DNA from: Tetrapyrgos nigripes
Taxonomy: Eukaryota > Basidiomycota > Agaricomycetes > Agaricales > Campanellaceae
DNA length: 64,000 nt
Reading direction: 5' to 3'
NCBI GenBank assembly: GCA_013368315.1
Contig: JAACJM010000163.1
Location: 124,001-188,000, forward strand
Both the position numbers and the translations under genes were made by a program. Below, in pieces: positions 44,681 through 56,923 of this stretch. The notes under the pieces are model-generated. The model searched no databases and was not told the DNA's origin. It saw only the letters and a list, made by a program, of their open reading frames with translations. How positions within the stretch are numbered: the stretch's first letter is position 1; every line of letters begins with the position of its first letter.

Positions 44681-47600
44681 CTAGTCTATCAATGCTTGGG
44701 GATACACTATATTCTTAGTTATAGGTGAGATCGCTGAGGGAGGAAGCAAGACCTTGATCCTATGGCACGATGTAGCTCTGGAAAAGGCAACATAGAGCTG
44801 TCCATGACTGAATACAGGGATTCTCAAGTCCAGACCGACGTGAACCACAGACTGACCCTGAGCCTTGTTGATGGAGATGGCAAATGCGAGACGAACGGGA
44901 AATTGGAGTCGTCGGATGACAAATGAGTACTCGGTGTTCTTGGCTGAAGGAGTGAGCTTTATGCGGGGAATAAATACAACTTCGCCGTCATGTTCTCCAC
45001 CTAATATCGATGCCTCCAGCACGCGAGGTGATATTCGACGTAACAATAGTCTAGTACCATTGCAAAGACCTTCTGCTGGGGAGAGGTTGCGCAATAAGAT
45101 GAGAGGACAGCCGACTTTGAGGTGTAATTCCCCAGGTGGAAGACTGGATGAGTTAAGGGAACGGAGATGCTCAGTGGGGATGGCATTATTAAGGGAAGAA
45201 TGATCGTCTGCGCCAGCCTCTGTTACTATTGTATCTGCACTGTAACAGATCGTAGCTTCACCAGGCATGCGATTCAGGATGTTGTTGTTGATGTCATCAA
45301 CATCATGATTCCTTGCTGCAAGAATGATGCGGTCGGTGAAATATCGGGAAGGGTGAGAAGGGCCATCAAGATTGGGATATACAAAGTTGATGAGGTCGTC
45401 TTCAGATTGTACTCGCATTTGTGAAGGAAATGGAATGTCACTGGAAGATTCATCTGTTGTCCGCCCATGGCCAACATCCAGAAGCCAATGAGCAAAACCT
45501 TCTTCATCACTACCATGTTCCAGTCGCTCATTTTTGTGAAGAGCAAGGATTTTGGTATGAGTCCAGAGGTATGACCGTTGTAACGATGCTTCCAGAATCT
45601 CCTCTTCTCTCCCTCGAGGTATGACTGGCAATATCTGCTGAGGATCCCCACCGAAAACCACAGTGATTCCACCAAAAGGAGAATCTGAGTCTCGGAGATC
45701 TCGCAATGTCTTGTCCAAGCATTCGTGAGTGAGCCGGTTTTGCATCAGTGCTTCATCCCAAATGATGAGGTCGGTAGTACGTAGCAAATCTGCAAGTGCA
45801 CCTTCCTTGGGAATATTGCAGACCGAATCTTCACAGAGACCGTCGATAGGGATTTTGAATAGAGAGTGGGCAGTGCGTCCACCAGGTAAAAGAAGTGCCG
45901 CAATTCCCGAAGAAGCTGAACAAAGGACTACCTTGGACTGACTACGCAGGTGGTGACAGACCGTGCGATAGATGAAAGTCTTTCCGGTTCCTCCTGGGCC
46001 ATACAAAAAGAAGGTTTGGCCATGGTTATCTTCAACAGAGCGAATGATGTCATCAAAAGCTGAACGCTGTTCGGTGTTGAGCATGGGAATGTGAGCCAGG
46101 GCTTGTTCACGTTCAGCGTCGGTATTGTAATCAAGCTGTTGTGCAATCAGGGGATTGTCACGTTCACGGCTCCAGTCTCGCATTGGAAGGGGCATGTTTG
46201 GGTAGTCCAGTAAAGTGTGACCGGTCTGCATGAGAGTATTGTTGAGCAGATAAAGACCATAGTCATGGACTTCTTCACTGGGATTCTGATGGCCCATGCG
46301 AGTAAGGGATTGATGAAGCCGTTCACAAAGGTTATCGTGAAATTCCATCCAGAGAAGTTCAGGTTGCGAGGGAGAACAGAACTGGAGTAAGGTAGCAAAA
46401 AGCTGCCTCAACTGGGATCCTGTCTGGATTTCACAAGCTTCTGCTAGACACCGTCGCCATTCACCATCATTCTCCAACAGACCGCGAGCAAGGCAAACTT
46501 CATGGAAAGTAGAGTATTCTACACCTGATGGTAGAGTTGAGAAGAAGAATTAGTTTACATCATAAAATTTCAGAGGAAGCAGTACACACCGTTATAGGTG
46601 CGGAGGTCTTGGAATGAAGTCGCACTCTTTGCAATCGTGAGCAACGTGCGAAGATAGAACCTCTCTCCTCCATTTGGTGAAACAAAGTACATCCGGCCGA
46701 TTGAGAAGCCCTGCCGCCGTGGAGCCCAATAAGCTTCTTTACGGTCTTCGTCCAATTCTGGATCGGGTACTGTACGGAATTTAAGAACGAAATGTTGGGG
46801 AAACTCTTGGTATGTGAGAGACCGAGCCAAACTACCCGAGGCCCCGTCTGCAGCATTTGCTGTGAACCACGCAGTCAATGTTGTGCTTTCCTTCTTTGCC
46901 CTATTCAGAGCAATGCGAGGATCTTCTTTTGGATCAAATTTGGTCAAATGTTGCCCCGGTAGATGGACTGGAAGGCGGACAACACTTGGTTTCTGAGCAT
47001 GCATATCAAAATGATAGATACGCCAGATAGCTTCCGGAGGCCCAAGGTAACGACCATCTAGGAAACGACGGATTTCATCTAAGTCAACCTCCAGAGTAGC
47101 CCGGTCACCACCTTTATGAATGTATTTGAAGGGATACTTGATGGAGCGTATGTTGGAAGCACATTCGACGTTAATGTGACAATTAAATTTTGCGGAGAGG
47201 TATGGGGAATAGGGAACAATCCATCGGTTGTCAACCATCTGGCCACGGACTTCATAGGCACGACCATCGTCAGGGCGTGCATAGTTAGGATAGCCGTCAT
47301 CATCAAATGTTGTGAATTGTTGAAAGGATTTGGGGTAGTATTTGGTGCATCGGCCTTTTTCCATACAGCGAGCTCGAGAGTCATGAGCACCACAGGGACC
47401 ATGAACCATACATTTCTGCACAGTCTCGAAGAGAAGAGGTTCAGTGATGGGGTTAGGCCACTTGGCAGAGATACATGAGTCAACATCCTCCGGTGTCAAG
47501 AGTTTATGAGGATGCTGAAGAATGATGAGAAGATGGATGTGAGGTAAACCTCGTTTTTGGAATTCAATGGTATAGACATATGCTACCGCATGCCCAAAGA

Positions 47601-50271
47601 TTCCAACCTTCTGGATGTCCTTCAACAACTCTTTCTTCTTCAGCTGGAAAACCCTTGATACCAGATCCGGACGGTCATAAGAAGTCTGACCAGGCAACAG
47701 CTCTCTCTGAATCTCCTCCCACTCGGGATTGGCAGTCATGGTCAGAAAGATATCGACTTTTTGGTAAAAGCGAGCGATTGCCATGGCATCTTGGTAGCGT
47801 TGTTGCATATGGCGAGGGCTGCCAGGATATGATGAAGGAAGTATGACCCGTTTACCAAGCTGATTTAAGTCAACATTATCGTCTCCATGGTTGATGGCAT
47901 CTTCTAGCCCACTGTACAAAGAAGCTCGAAGTTTGGATTGATTGTTGTAGTGGTAGTTGATGGTGTTTTGTTCCGCACTGGCCCACATGTCAACGGCATA
48001 TTGCTGGAGAAGGCGACCACCACGCAAAATTGTTGAAAACTTGTTCTCGCGAGGATGGAGGCGGTAAGCAGCAAATCGAGTTGGCGTCATACGGTTGCGT
48101 TTCTGTGCACCTGTGTTAGGATCACGTAAACGAAGGTCTTCATGCCAGCCTGGTTCACCATACGGAAACAACAGAACATAATGGAGAGGGGCATAGGCAG
48201 GATGTCGTTCGGAGATTCGGAGAAGAGAAGGTTGATTGGGATCAGATGGTGCTCTTTTTCGGAGAATGATGTCACGACTTTCACGTCGAAGACTGTCTCC
48301 TGGAAGGATCATCGCTACCTCATCAGCGCTGGGCAGATTATAGCGCCGACGGTCATTCCCAGGCATGACACGAAGACGAACAGTAGCGTCGGGGGCGTCT
48401 TTATGCTGCTTCAAGACTTCATATGCATGCTCATAGATTTTGGAATACTGATTGACATTTCGTATCATTTCCTGCAGGGACGACATAGTGGAATGAGACA
48501 CATTGGAATTCCTTTCCATCCGTAATTGGAGAGCGACAGTTGGGTCATAGAGATAGAGTTGAGCATAGGATGGGGAGACACCGGAAGGCGCTTCGAGTGC
48601 ACCTGATAAATGCCGTAAATTTCCATGCACCCGAAACACCCAATTGCTTGGACCGTAACGGTTAACAGTGTTGTCGATTCATCAGCACCTAGGGACGTAA
48701 ACGCCAAAGCAGCATTGTACTGCGTGATATTGGCCCTGAACCTCTGCGCTGCTGCATCTTGGCCTTCTAAAAGACCACGAAGAACTCTGGGAGGTTCAGA
48801 GAGCGGCGTCAGGACCACCTGCCCACCATCACAGCAAGTACCGAAATGGCCTCCAGTAGTTCGCTCTTGCTCCCAATGAAATGCGTGACAGTGATTGCAT
48901 GCAACAGACATGTGGCCAAGGTCATGACGTTGCATAGGCTCGGTATAGGGACGACGTGCAATGCAGAAGTTATCAGGACCTTTGTGTAGACTTAGCAAGA
49001 GAGTTCTAAAGACAAAATTTTTTGATTGACTCACGGATAGAGGAGTGTTCGCGGACAATTGTATCAGGGTTATTATTATGCGAATATTGTTCAAAGAGCT
49101 GGTCGGCTTGACGGATGACAGCTGAAACAACGTTAGGAAAGTCGTCAAACAATTCAGGACAGTGCAAGACTTACCGGAACCGCCATTTTGTGGATTCACA
49201 CCTGAGCCTGAGCGCTGTGGCATGGTTGTATGCAAATTATTATTATGGGAAGGAGAGTCTACTGTAGAGGAAATCAGAGGTGTGGGATAAGGTTGCAGAA
49301 GATAGTAATACTTACTCATGTCAACATCGGCATTAGCATTTAACCCAGAAAAAGATGGCGGAGGGGAAAGTAGTCTTCGGTTTGATAACAGAGTAGCGGC
49401 TAGAAGAAACATATAAAGATGGTGAGCAGAAGTGTCTGAGAACACAACGTACCATCCAGCGAGCGACTGTTTGATATAGTAGAAGTATAATCTAAAGAAA
49501 GAGGCGAGGTGAGGAAAGCATAACGTTAGAGAAGAGTTCCTTACGATCTTCAGCGGCTAACGCGAAAGGGAAAGAAGTTTGACTGGGCGGGGCAGACCAC
49601 TGATTCTGGACTGGGGTGTGTTCAGCCCTCTCTCTACGGCGTCGTCGTCTCTGGGCCTCAGATCTATTCCTTTTTGCATGCTGTGCTTGTTCCTGATGAC
49701 AAACTTAGCAAATATGAGAAGACCCGAAACAAATTAGTAGTCACCGTTTGAAGGGACACTTGTCCTTGCATAACGGGATCATTATTCTCGTTTGGAACAG
49801 ATGTTGTGGAATTGGAGGATGCAGCCAATGATACTTCTTGGCTGGGTGTAGCAAATGGCTGGTCCAAAAAAAAAAAAGGACTGTTCTGAGCGGAAAACAA
49901 AAGGAGAAAAAAAATCAGGGCACTCACGTCTTCATTAACAGAGAAAACATGAGATGAAGGGCCTGAGGGCAAACAGAAAGGCTGTCAAAGCATGGATTGG
50001 ATTCACCTGCGACATGTCAAAGAATGGGTGGGCTTACATTAGGGTTTACTTGAAAGATATGTTCTGAAGCAGAAGATTCTCCTGGAACACGGCGTTTGCT
50101 TGGACTTTCTGGAGGATGCTGATGACGGTATAATTCACGGGATTTCTTTTGTTGGCGTTGGGGAGTGTTGAGAAGCTCGGAGAATACTTGATAGGACGGT
50201 TGGCGATGGCGCATGGGGGAGAAACACATTGTAGGAAGGAGGAAGGCACGAAAAGAAAAAACGCGATCCAT
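44681..50271 (-). CDS. Helitron Rep/helicase (RepHel), with one apparent frameshift
   Basis: ATG 50271 begins a low-complexity N-terminus over several small exons. Then come a zinc finger (CNHCHAFHWEQE ... FGTCCDGGQV), the Helitron-like region FRVHGNLRHLSGALE, and the HUH Rep domain. In Rep, PHIH (in KRGLPHIHLLIIL) is the HUH motif and KYPFKYIHKGGDRA carries the two catalytic tyrosines. After an intron (about 46602-46537) comes the Pif1-like helicase: Walker A GPGGTGKT, Walker B IIWDEAL, and later motifs to the stop at 44681. Rep nicks and joins single strands and the helicase unwinds them for rolling-circle movement. Near 48671-48681 the frame jumps between GADES and DNTVNRYGP, suggesting a one-base deletion. 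Otherwise all motifs are kept. Confidence 0.85.
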
Positions 50272-51076
50272 TGGGCTTAGATGTAAAAATACTTGTACAG
50301 CAGTAGTCCTGAGCTCCTAATGGTCAAAACAGGTACAAAACATCAACGAAGAAGCCCTGAAGGGCAGAGTCAATTAGATCTTGTTCGTTGCGCGGTCTGG
50401 ATGAAGAAAAACGCGTCAGGATGGAGTCAATGCATGCCCACACCAATGACTGACCCTGAATACTCCGTCGAGAAAGACGAAAATGGAGCTGGAACTGGAG
50501 CTTTCAAGAAAAACCATAGTAGCAATAGAGCAGTAGCAGTAGGGTCGCGTCAGGGAGAGTTTGCTGAGTGAGTCATCACTCGACGGACTCGGAGACGACG
50601 GTCATGTGAGGAACGGTTAATTCGGATCGACGGAGCGGAGTCTTGCGGGTTTCGATTTCAGGTTGTTACTTTCTTGCGTTAAGTTTGCAAGACTGACAAA
50701 CGGTCAGAAACATCTGCTCAAAGCGACAGTATACAGCTTGGAGATACTATGGAGATACTACTATACTCAGAAAGAGCGTCTTATAAAGGAAATCTTTGTC
50801 TGGCCAATCAGCGCGCTGGGAGAAAAAGCTCTTTTTCTAATGTAGATAAGCATTCTTAGTATGGTATACAGCATCGTAATCTAAATGTGAATCAGGAACG
50901 AAAATGTATCGAGAAACTTACCACGTTTTTAGGTCCAAAAGTTATTGAGAATCTTACCATTTCTGTACAAGTATTCTACACCATAGAAAACTTTACGTTT
51001 CCGAGTACTAGAAATCCAGCGGGGACTCAGCTGACGCTGACACAAAGCCCAGCGTCACATCAGCGTCAGCGCCAGA
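50272..51076. other. Helitron 5' region upstream of RepHel
   Basis: About 800 bp with short frames but no convincing gene. A palindromic stretch at about 51030-51070 (CAGCTGACGCTGACA ... CAGCGTCAGC) lies next to the provisional 5' end. Confidence 0.45.
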
Positions 51077-51706
51077 TTTAAAAAAAAGAAATGACGTGAG
51101 AAGGCAACCGATACACTATTGTGAATGAAAGACAATAACAAGACAATAAGAATCAAAGCTGGATAGGCCGCCGACGTCGTCGTCATCCAGCTGTGTCATC
51201 CAGCTGTGCAAGAGTTCCACTCCGTACCGAGACTACTTTTCCAACAACGCAGAACTACGAGGCAGCACACTAGGATGTTAGAGACGGACTCAGAATTGAG
51301 AATAATAAAAAGAGCGGCACACACCGGTACTCCACTGTGAAACTGAAGCAAGGAAGAGGTGAGCTGAAAGGGAGATTGGGAGGGTAAGTACCTGAGTGCT
51401 TCCCCATCCAGGTAGGTTTCTGCGCATAGTACGAATATATCATTTAGTTTTCCGGAATGAGAGTGGTGACGGTGGTTCAGCCTGTTGGAAGCGGTTGGAA
51501 AGTTTGGAGATAACACGGGGCAGTGTAACAGTTGATCATGACACCAAGTCAACGATAGAAGGACGCACAGTCCTTCAATCTGCTTGTCCTGACACCCAGT
51601 CATTGGCAAGAGATAGGCTGAGGCAGAAGCAAGGCGGAAGCTGAGTGATGAAGTGCATTAGTCAGCCAGCTTGCACCTGCTATTTTTGGGCGGCGAAGTC
51701 CGCCTA
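51077..51706. other. Intergenic between Helitron and TIR element
   Basis: Contains a short tandem GTCATCCAGCTGT (about 51182-51208). A 137-codon minus frame (51196-51609) has no ATG-supported splice model or domain. No gene is called. Confidence 0.4.
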
Positions 51707-51780
51707 GTCTCGCGTAGCCAGACTGACGATATACGCTTGACACTCTTCGTGTGCGTATATGTAGTCTGGTTCCAAAGTAG
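51707..51780. repeat. Short hairpin repeat also found in part at 21853-21888
   Basis: GTCTCGCGTAGCCAGACTGA, then CGATATACGC, a loop, and GCGTATATGTAGTCTGG form an imperfect inverted repeat. The left half recurs almost unchanged at 21853-21888. It abuts the left end of the TIR element. Confidence 0.7.
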
Positions 51781-54073
51781 AGGGCTGTGTAACGCGACTT
51801 TGATGATGAGCTAATCATTTTGCAGGAAAACAGCTGGAGAGAGCGCTTTGCCGGTCAAATCCGGCAATTGTCCAGCGGCCTCGCGATCTGACCCCAAGTC
51901 ACAATCGCTTCCTCTTTGTCTTCCTACGCCAATTTTTGAGCTCACATCACACCTGTGAAGCCCACCTAACCGAACAAATATGATAGGGCCAGGGATCATA
52001 CGGTCCTATCAAATTTGATAGCTTAAACCCCTCCCATCCATAGCGCGTTATTTATCATGTAATTATTGAAGGACTTTGTACTACCGCAGTGCTCTGGCAG
52101 GTGTGAGGATGGGGGCATTGTAAGAGGACGTATGGTGATGTCATCGTCGGGGCTCGGGTGCCGCTTCCCCGTTGGATCAGTCTCCGCTCGTTGTCCCGTC
52201 TTCCCGACAACAGCGAGCGCGTATGTAACCTCAATAAAACTGTAAAAATTCGGGAAAAAGTTCTCTACATTTTCATTCAGAATATACATAGCTTCCTTAA
52301 GTCAAATCCACAATTATTAGTGGTTTAAGACCTCAAATTTGTTGTTTCTTAACCAATACATAGTATAAAATTGTACCATGATCACGATGATCTATTGACC
52401 CCGTAAGTAATACTGAGTATTTAAGGGCTATCTATCTACCACTGGAGTGCAGGATACATGTGCCAGGACCTTCAACGTCGGGAAAACTCGTCCCCCGACG
52501 CTGTTCGGGGACACTCAACATAGATTCCCACGCTCTCTATGAGAGCCGCCCTCAGTTTACCTCGACTCGGCTTACCTTAACAGAATGATATGTGCTTCGG
52601 AGGCTAACGGAATATGCTGGGAGTATATACAGGGATACGCAGAATATTTATTTTGGTTGGATCCCCGGTATTTGGTGGGATACTAGCGAATTGATCCAAA
52701 ACACCCAAAAACTAATCATTCTATGGCATTCACGCTCGAATAGAGGACCTATTTACAGATTTAAAAAGCTTAAAAAATACAAGAAGGTATATAGTATGCT
52801 ATAGATGGAATATACAAACTATCCGGTTATGAAACAGCGATTTCAGATCAGCACAATCTTAAAGCACTTTACTCGTAAGAACAGTATAAGGAACTTGACA
52901 CGAAAGTGTAACTTCTGAGAATCATGCCTCAAACCGTCATTGACATATATCATTAATTTCATAAGGAGAGACCACGCATATAAGTGTCCTTTGGCATGGA
53001 TATTCAGGTACATCTCTCAGTTGGGGTGAGCTCACCATTGCCGCAAAAGCAAAGTGGCAAGTAGATGATACTGCGACATTATGTAGTGGCGCACTGCCCG
53101 CCCTCCTGTACAAGTAAACTGAGATTATTTCCAAAGTGTTTCATACAATAAATGGACTGAAATATAGGCGTTTGACTCTGCAATGCCTGATTATACTGAG
53201 ATCTGTATTCAGGAAATAAGTACTAGTTTACAACATCAAATCTCTCTATTGGTAGCATAGGCTGTAGAGGATATTGACTATAGTCCTACACCGAATAATA
53301 GAATTATTTAGTGGACGATGTCGTGCTGCATTGGCAAAGGTGCGCTGGAACAAGGATCCCGAACTGCCCGCCGTTTCCGCCACATTCCTTATATGGCTAA
53401 ATCGCTTATAGAACATACCCAGATACACCCGAACGTCATCGAGTTTGGTACCCTCTAACGCGCTTGAGTGGTTCAACTACTATCTGCAGAATGAACCATC
53501 ATTTTTCTCGTCTATAAGCCAACCATAATATGCATTAATGTACGTGGTATGTACTTCAAGTATCAGTAACTAAGTAATCTTTGTACTTTCATAGCATTCT
53601 TCTCATATCACATTGTAGCAAGGTGTGTAGGCATTCAATTCACAGTGAAAGAGGGGCGGGAGAGGGCAGGATGAGACTTTGATGGCAGTCGGTAAGCCGG
53701 ACGACGTCGTTTGGTTACCCCCGAAATTCTTGAGTGCGACCGTGACATTATCATGATCTCCCACAGAGCCCCTGGTCCTCCCTGCTGCCGAGGCCTTCTG
53801 AGAGTACCAAGTTCGTCGAGAAGTAAGCCGTAAAATTATCATAAATAATGCCCTATCGAGAGGAGGGGTTTAAGCTATCAAATTTGATAGGACCATATGA
53901 TCCTTGGCCCTATCATATTTGTTCAGTTAGGTGGGCTTCACAGGTGTCACATCAACTCAGTTAATCTTTACAAGCCTCCTGGAGAACTTTCCTGGTATTT
54001 TCGTGAGGATCTGCAGGCAGAAAAGGGCCGAAAATGTGTTTACATCATCTTAAAAGCCGCGTTACACAGCCCT
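51781..54073. mobile_element. Non-autonomous TIR element, about 2.3 kb
   Basis: The outer ends are inverted: AGGGCTGTGTAACGCG at 51781 and CGCGTTACACAGCCCT ending at 54073. Inside lie longer inverted blocks, 51950-52034 and 53861-53950 (ACACCTGTGAAGCCCACCTA, then TATCAAATTTGATAG and AAACCCCTCC at the left, reverse-complemented at the right, with a few mismatches). Between them no transposase-like frame exists. Possible TA-like flanks (GTAG at the left, TATA at the right) would fit a mariner-type duplication but are not decisive. Confidence 0.8.
52035..53860. other. Interior of TIR element, no gene seen
   Basis: AT-rich, with only short open frames (60-88 codons) and no family features. Confidence 0.5.
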
Positions 54074-54086
54074 ATAAGAAAGACAC

Positions 54087-54255
54087 AGGAGGAGGAGGAG
54101 GAGGAGTCTATTACCCGGGCTGAGACCAAAAACTGATACGCCGGGGTCCGGGAAGCGTCCCGATGTAGGTCTAAGTACATCATTGTTCCCGGGATGATGG
54201 GACTCAAGGAGGACGAGCTGGCGGTTCATAGGTCCGTCGTTGATCCGCCCTAAAT
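54087..54255 (+). repeat. Dispersed repeat family R1, copy C
   Basis: A (GGA)n tract, GAGTCTATTACCCGGGCTGA, ACCAAAAACTGATACGCCGG, GTCCGGGAAGCGTCCCGATG, ACATCATTGTTCCCGGGAT, and GACGAGCTGGCGGTTCATAG with GTCCGTCGTTGATCCGCCC. It is the longest copy, sharing its tail with copy A and its middle with copy B. It lies 14 bp from the right end of the TIR element. Confidence 0.8.
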
Positions 54256-55858
54256 CCCACCACCGCAGAGGATACAGGCAAGTACCGTAAAGTTACCAGT
54301 AGCAGTTTGAAACGAAAAACAAGTAGTCTAACTACATTAAGGAAGTGTAACCTAACGTCTATAGAGGACAGGAACAAATAGAGGCGTACCATCATATACA
54401 TTGAGTACATTGTGTACAAATTTTGCCGTTATAGAGAAAGCAGGTTTCCACGAGACGATGCAGCATAAAAGTGCTACGATGTCAGCGTGAGCGCTATAGA
54501 AATTACGAGGACAGGCCGCATAGAACCAGGTAAGAAAATTATTCCTTAGTTCTCTGAGCGGTGGTGAGAATTTACCGTGTCAGTCTGGCGTGCCAGCGGG
54601 GGGCCGCCGCGCCACCCACACGATTTGCCGACGGACTTTAGGAGTGTTCCCGTATCTCGGCTATCCATCCACTTTCGATGTCATTTTCGGTTCACTCTTT
54701 TTGGCAGAGAATTCTGGTATGTTTGAGTGTTAATGTCACGCTGGTGTTATCTCAGAATATATAGCATGTTTCTGCTACACTATATGGCTTCAAAATGCAC
54801 ATACATATGTATGAAAATGAACTTGTTTCCGTGCAGAGCTGATTTGCTCCATTTGGTTTGTGGGGTAGGTTTTCCTTGAGTTTGCTGCTTGTAGCTTCCC
54901 ACTCAGTGCTTTTTGTGAGGGAATTATCTCGGCATGAATTATTTGTATGGATGTAATGAGTTTGGGTCTACCACCACAACAACAGAGCTCATAATAAGTT
55001 GGAAAAGGTTAAGAAATGTCTTATGTACTTTGGCTTGGCGGCACGTTGGGTGACACATCACTGGCACGCCAGGCAGCACGTCGGTACATATGATTGGCGT
55101 GCCTCCCTGATAGATCTGCGTGCCAGTCCTCGACTGACTCACCCATCAAACAAAGCTCTTCAAAGCTTTAGTCATTTAGAGTCAAAATGGGTTTTGACTG
55201 AGGCTACAGGCCTCTGGATGAGTACCCTTGATATTCTAGTTGAATCTCCTTTGCAGATACTTATGTTTACTCTGTCTGGATATTCAGACATTGCCAGTTC
55301 TTGCTCAAAATCAAGCTGTAACTCGCATTTTGATAAGTGCTTACTTTAGATGGTTGTGTTTAGGTCTTTATAACTCAAAATAGTCATGGAATGACTTTGA
55401 AAATGACTTAGAATTTTTACTGATGGCATGGCGACACACTGAGAGTGGCACGCCGGCACGCCGGGGTGACACAGTAAATTGTACATACCATTCTCTGAGG
55501 GGCTCATGGCTGCAGTCCAATAGTGCATGTTCCGGCGTTTCAAGGTGGACAAGGCAAAATCGACATACTCGCTCTTCAGCTGGTACTATCCTTCTATGGT
55601 GGTCACTCCATCAAAGATGTTCAATAGCGAGGTGAGAGTCACCGCATAAGACTTTTGTAAGTGCCTTCCTGTGTTGTGGATTCTTGACATCCTTCAGGTA
55701 TTGACGCATACACATAGTCTTGTAGGTTGCACTGTGTGGGCTACTACTCAAGCTACCCAAGCTTGAGTGTAGCTTGACTCTCCTTTTTGGGTGTGGCTGT
55801 GCTTATGCTACTGTAATCAACTTCACTACACTTCGTTTCACAACAAGTTACTCACATT
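54256..55858. other. Gene-poor region with recurring GGCACGCC words
   Basis: No gene. The word GGCACGCC/GGCGTGCC recurs near 54590, 55070, 55098 and 55450-55462, often near TGACAC. A 116-codon plus frame (54999-55349) lacks domain features. Confidence 0.4.
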
Positions 55859-55863
55859 TGAAG

Positions 55864-56379
55864 TGTCAAGGTTGTCGGTACACTCAATAACCACCCAAGT
55901 CACACAATACGAGAAAGCCGGTTACAAGAGAATAGATTGATCGAGAGAGATAGAGAAATAGAGAGATAGAGAGAAAGTAAGCTGACTAGGCTCAACACTG
56001 CGTAGTAAAAGTACGGAGCGGAGACGAAGTGAACGAACTAAGGAATTGGTTACAAAGATTACAGGTATATAAGTAAAATATGAACAGATGGGAACGAGTA
56101 AGTAATAATAGACGGTATCATGTGGAAATGTCAAAGGCGAGAGAGTAAAGAGTTAAATATGGATAGATGAAGGTACTGGATCATAAGGAATGATTGACAG
56201 TGAGAATGTCCATGGAGATAGGAATCGGAGGAGATAAAAATATGAGTCATAGATCTGTAGAGATGGTAACTATAGACGATGATGAGAAATGATTGATGTT
56301 TATGGGGTTAAAGTGGGAAATAAGTAGTAGAGGGAAAAGAATAGAAAAGAAATGAATAGGCGGGGAGCGATTCGTGACA
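55864..56379 (-). repeat. Solo LTR of Ty3/gypsy-type element, with 5-bp duplication
   Basis: 516 bp. Read on the minus strand it begins TGTCACGAATCG and ends CCTTGACA, the usual TG...CA. It is flanked by the 5-bp direct repeat TGAAG (55859-55863 and 56380-56384), a complete insertion signature. Its sequence matches the reverse complement of the 5' LTR at 58242-58758 along its whole length with scattered differences. The internal part of that copy was lost by LTR-LTR recombination (inference). Confidence 0.93.
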
Positions 56380-56384
56380 TGAAG

Positions 56385-56519
56385 GGCCATTCATCAAGGA
56401 GATGTACATTTTACACACCACATGTCTCATTGCAAATTGATTTAGCTTCTACAGAGTGTTAAGCAGGCATGGTACGGTCCTGTACACTACTAAACGCAGT
56501 GGCAACTATGCAACTTACC
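56385..56519. other. Spacer between solo LTR and copia LTR
   Basis: No gene. May be outside the copia element or inside its LTR, depending on where that LTR ends. Confidence 0.3.
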
Positions 56520-56807
56520 TGTGGATAGAGAGTAGCTTATAAGGCTTGTTAGAGGCTTGTAGAGCGATGTGGGTTAAGTATAAAACTTGTTATTTGGAGG
56601 ACTATCTACGAGTCCTTATATACCTTTGAGGAGGTACAAATACATGTAAACTAATACTAGAGTAACAATAAGATTCTATTGTACTTGATAGTACAATGCT
56701 GGTTTCGTACACTATTGTCGTACTACACTTATTGTTCTATTTATAACTACTACTATTGTTCTACATAGATGACATTGATGGCTGCAACTGAATGCGCCAA
56801 TTCAACA
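56520..56807 (-). repeat. Putative 3' LTR of copia element (far end uncertain)
   Basis: Read on the minus strand, a polypurine tract (GCAAGGGGGAG) directly precedes TGTTGAATTGGCGCATTC at 56807, a normal copia LTR start, and a TATAAATAG box follows. The other end is a guess at CTCTATCCACA (56520); no second LTR is in the window to compare. Confidence 0.6.
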
Positions 56808-56923
56808 CTCCCCCTTGCTAAGCAGCACGGTAGTGCATGTAAGCATAGGTAGGCGCTGTAAGCAGCCATGGAAGGAAGGGATCCAGTGCCTCGATATTTT
56901 CGATGCGATTTATAGGACTTTCT

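Larger units (their letters stand above)
43166..51076 (-). mobile_element. Autonomous-type Helitron, about 7.9 kb (5' end provisional)
   Basis: The 3' end, read on the minus strand, has a 7-bp hairpin CCGTGCC-TCC-GGCACGG (43193-43177), then GTTGCAGCTAG ending at 43166, followed by T. A hairpin about 10 nt before a CTRR end and insertion before T are the Helitron signature. Inside, on the same strand, are a Rep/helicase gene (44681-50271) and a second gene (43281-44382). The 5' end must be TC preceded by A. The best candidate is at 51076 (A, then TCTGGCGCTGACG on the minus strand), next to a GCTGACGCTGA palindrome, but other positions nearby are possible. Confidence 0.8.

Noticed and set aside
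51196..51609. 137-codon minus frame
   Set aside because: Lies between mobile elements and has no recognisable protein features.
54999..55349. 116-codon plus frame
   Set aside because: Overlaps the GGCACGCC repeat region; no features.
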